A DNA stretch of 13,241 bases. Source: CAZJBP01 sp964544115 (lineage in GTDB: Bacteria > Verrucomicrobiota > Kiritimatiellia > UBA8416 > JADHWI01). The translations under genes were made by a program, and so were the position numbers. Positions within the stretch are counted from its first letter, which is position 1, and each line of letters opens with the position of its first letter. The notes below the pieces were generated by a model. It did not search any database. It was not told the origin of the DNA and saw only the letters and a program-made list of their open reading frames with translations. This document shows positions 12,743 through 13,241 of the stretch, in pieces. The stretch spans positions 1 to 13,241 of the forward strand of contig CAZJBP010000109.1 of assembly GCA_964544115.1 (NCBI GenBank), read 5' to 3'.

Positions 12743-13241
12743 TCAGGCTCTTCCCTTGAGTTCGGCCTTCACGCGCTTCAGGTCCGCTTCCACCATCATG
12801 CGGATCATCTGCTCGAACGACACCTTGGGCTCCCAGCCCAGGACGCGGCGGGCCTTGGTGCTGTCTCCCAGCAAGTGCTCGACCTCGGCCGGCCGCATGA
12901 ACTTCGGGTCGATCATCACGTGCTTCTCGTAGTCGAGCCCGACGTGCTCGAAGGCCACGCGGCACAGGTCGCGCACGGAATGGGCGACGCCGGTGGCAAC
13001 GACGAAGTCATCCGCCTCGGGCTGCTGCAGCATGCGCCACATCGCCTCCACGTAGTCGCCGGCAAACCCCCAGTCGCGCTTGGCGTCGAGGTTGCCCATG
13101 CGCAGTTCCTTCGCGGCGCCCAGCGCGATGCGCGCCACCCCGTCGGTCACCTTGCGGGTCACGAACTCCTTGCCCCGGCGCGGGCTCTCGTGGTTGAAGA
13201 GGATGCCCGAGGCGGCGAACAGGTTGTAGCTATCGCGATAG
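12743..13241 (-). CDS. gmd: GDP-mannose 4,6-dehydratase, C-terminal part (cut by window edge)
   Basis: The last 165 residues of Gmd are visible; the frame is open to the right edge, so the start and the Rossmann nucleotide-binding turn lie outside. Gmd converts GDP-D-mannose to GDP-4-keto-6-deoxy-D-mannose, the branch point to GDP-rhamnose and GDP-fucose. Diagnostic stretches are GILFNHESPRRGKEFVTRK, GNLDAKRDWGFAGDYVEAMW and FMRPAEVEHLLGD, which match the family closely. Full-length members have about 320-375 residues, so roughly half is missing. The stop is one base before the rmd start, and a purine-rich AAGGGAAGAG in its 3' end serves as the rmd ribosome site, so the two are coupled. Confidence 0.95.
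   Translation of the reverse strand, partial: YRDSYNLFAASGILFNHESPRRGKEFVTRKVTDGVARIALGAAKELRMGNLDAKRDWGFAGDYVEAMWRMLQQPEADDFVVATGVAHSVRDLCRVAFEHVGLDYEKHVMIDPKFMRPAEVEHLLGDSTKARRVLGWEPKVSFEQMIRMMVEADLKRVKAELKGRA

Overview
The window reads as chromosomal DNA of a GC-rich Gram-negative bacterium. It carries prepilin-type proteins, GDP-deoxyhexose synthesis genes and an exported protein with modules that look OmlA/BamE-like. The style of the pseudopilin cluster and of the signal-peptide protein at 6353-7402 fits the Planctomycetota-Verrucomicrobiota-Chlamydiota group (perhaps Kiritimatiellota or Verrucomicrobiota). That placement is an impression only: there is no rRNA, tRNA or universal marker here. 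No transposon, CRISPR array or phage gene is visible.

Left part, plus strand (1-7827). A leader of about 318 bases holds several short inverted repeats. A tightly spaced two-component pair follows: a CHASE4-type membrane sensor kinase (319-2103) and a NarL/FixJ-type response regulator (2106-2753). After a 238-base gap come three prepilin-like genes in a row (2992-6343), resembling GspI/PilV, GspJ/PilW and GspK/PilX, the minor pseudopilins that form the tip of type II secretion pseudopili and type IV pili. The third is very large, lacks Glu at +5, and carries EF-hand-like calcium loops in tandem 15-residue units. Then come a probable secreted or periplasmic protein (6353-7402) and a small protein of unknown function (7429-7827). 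A 17-base near-palindrome occurs in front of the kinase gene and, with 14 of 17 bases the same, in front of the pilin genes. It is the best candidate for the operator of the response regulator, and would make the regulator control both itself and the pilin cassette.

Middle part (7846-10833). A minus-strand pair encodes a HAD-family phosphatase or phosphomutase (8668-9312) and, downstream, a membrane protein (7846-8580) whose C-terminal domain faintly recalls the GspC/PilP homology region. Divergent from them on the plus strand are a CPBP-family intramembrane protease (9515-10369) and folB, dihydroneopterin aldolase (10468-10833).

Right part, minus strand (10808-13241). Reading from the right edge, this is a compact operon: gmd (partial, cut by the window end), rmd, and a UPF0104/LPG-synthase-TM-like membrane protein. 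Gmd and Rmd together turn GDP-mannose into GDP-D-rhamnose, so the operon probably serves a rhamnose-containing surface glycan or glycolipid. Its last gene overlaps the end of folB by 26 bases, tail to tail.

The most interesting unit is 1-7827: an apparently autoregulated two-component system next to a stand-alone minor-pseudopilin cassette with calcium-loop repeats, without assembly ATPase, platform protein or secretin nearby.
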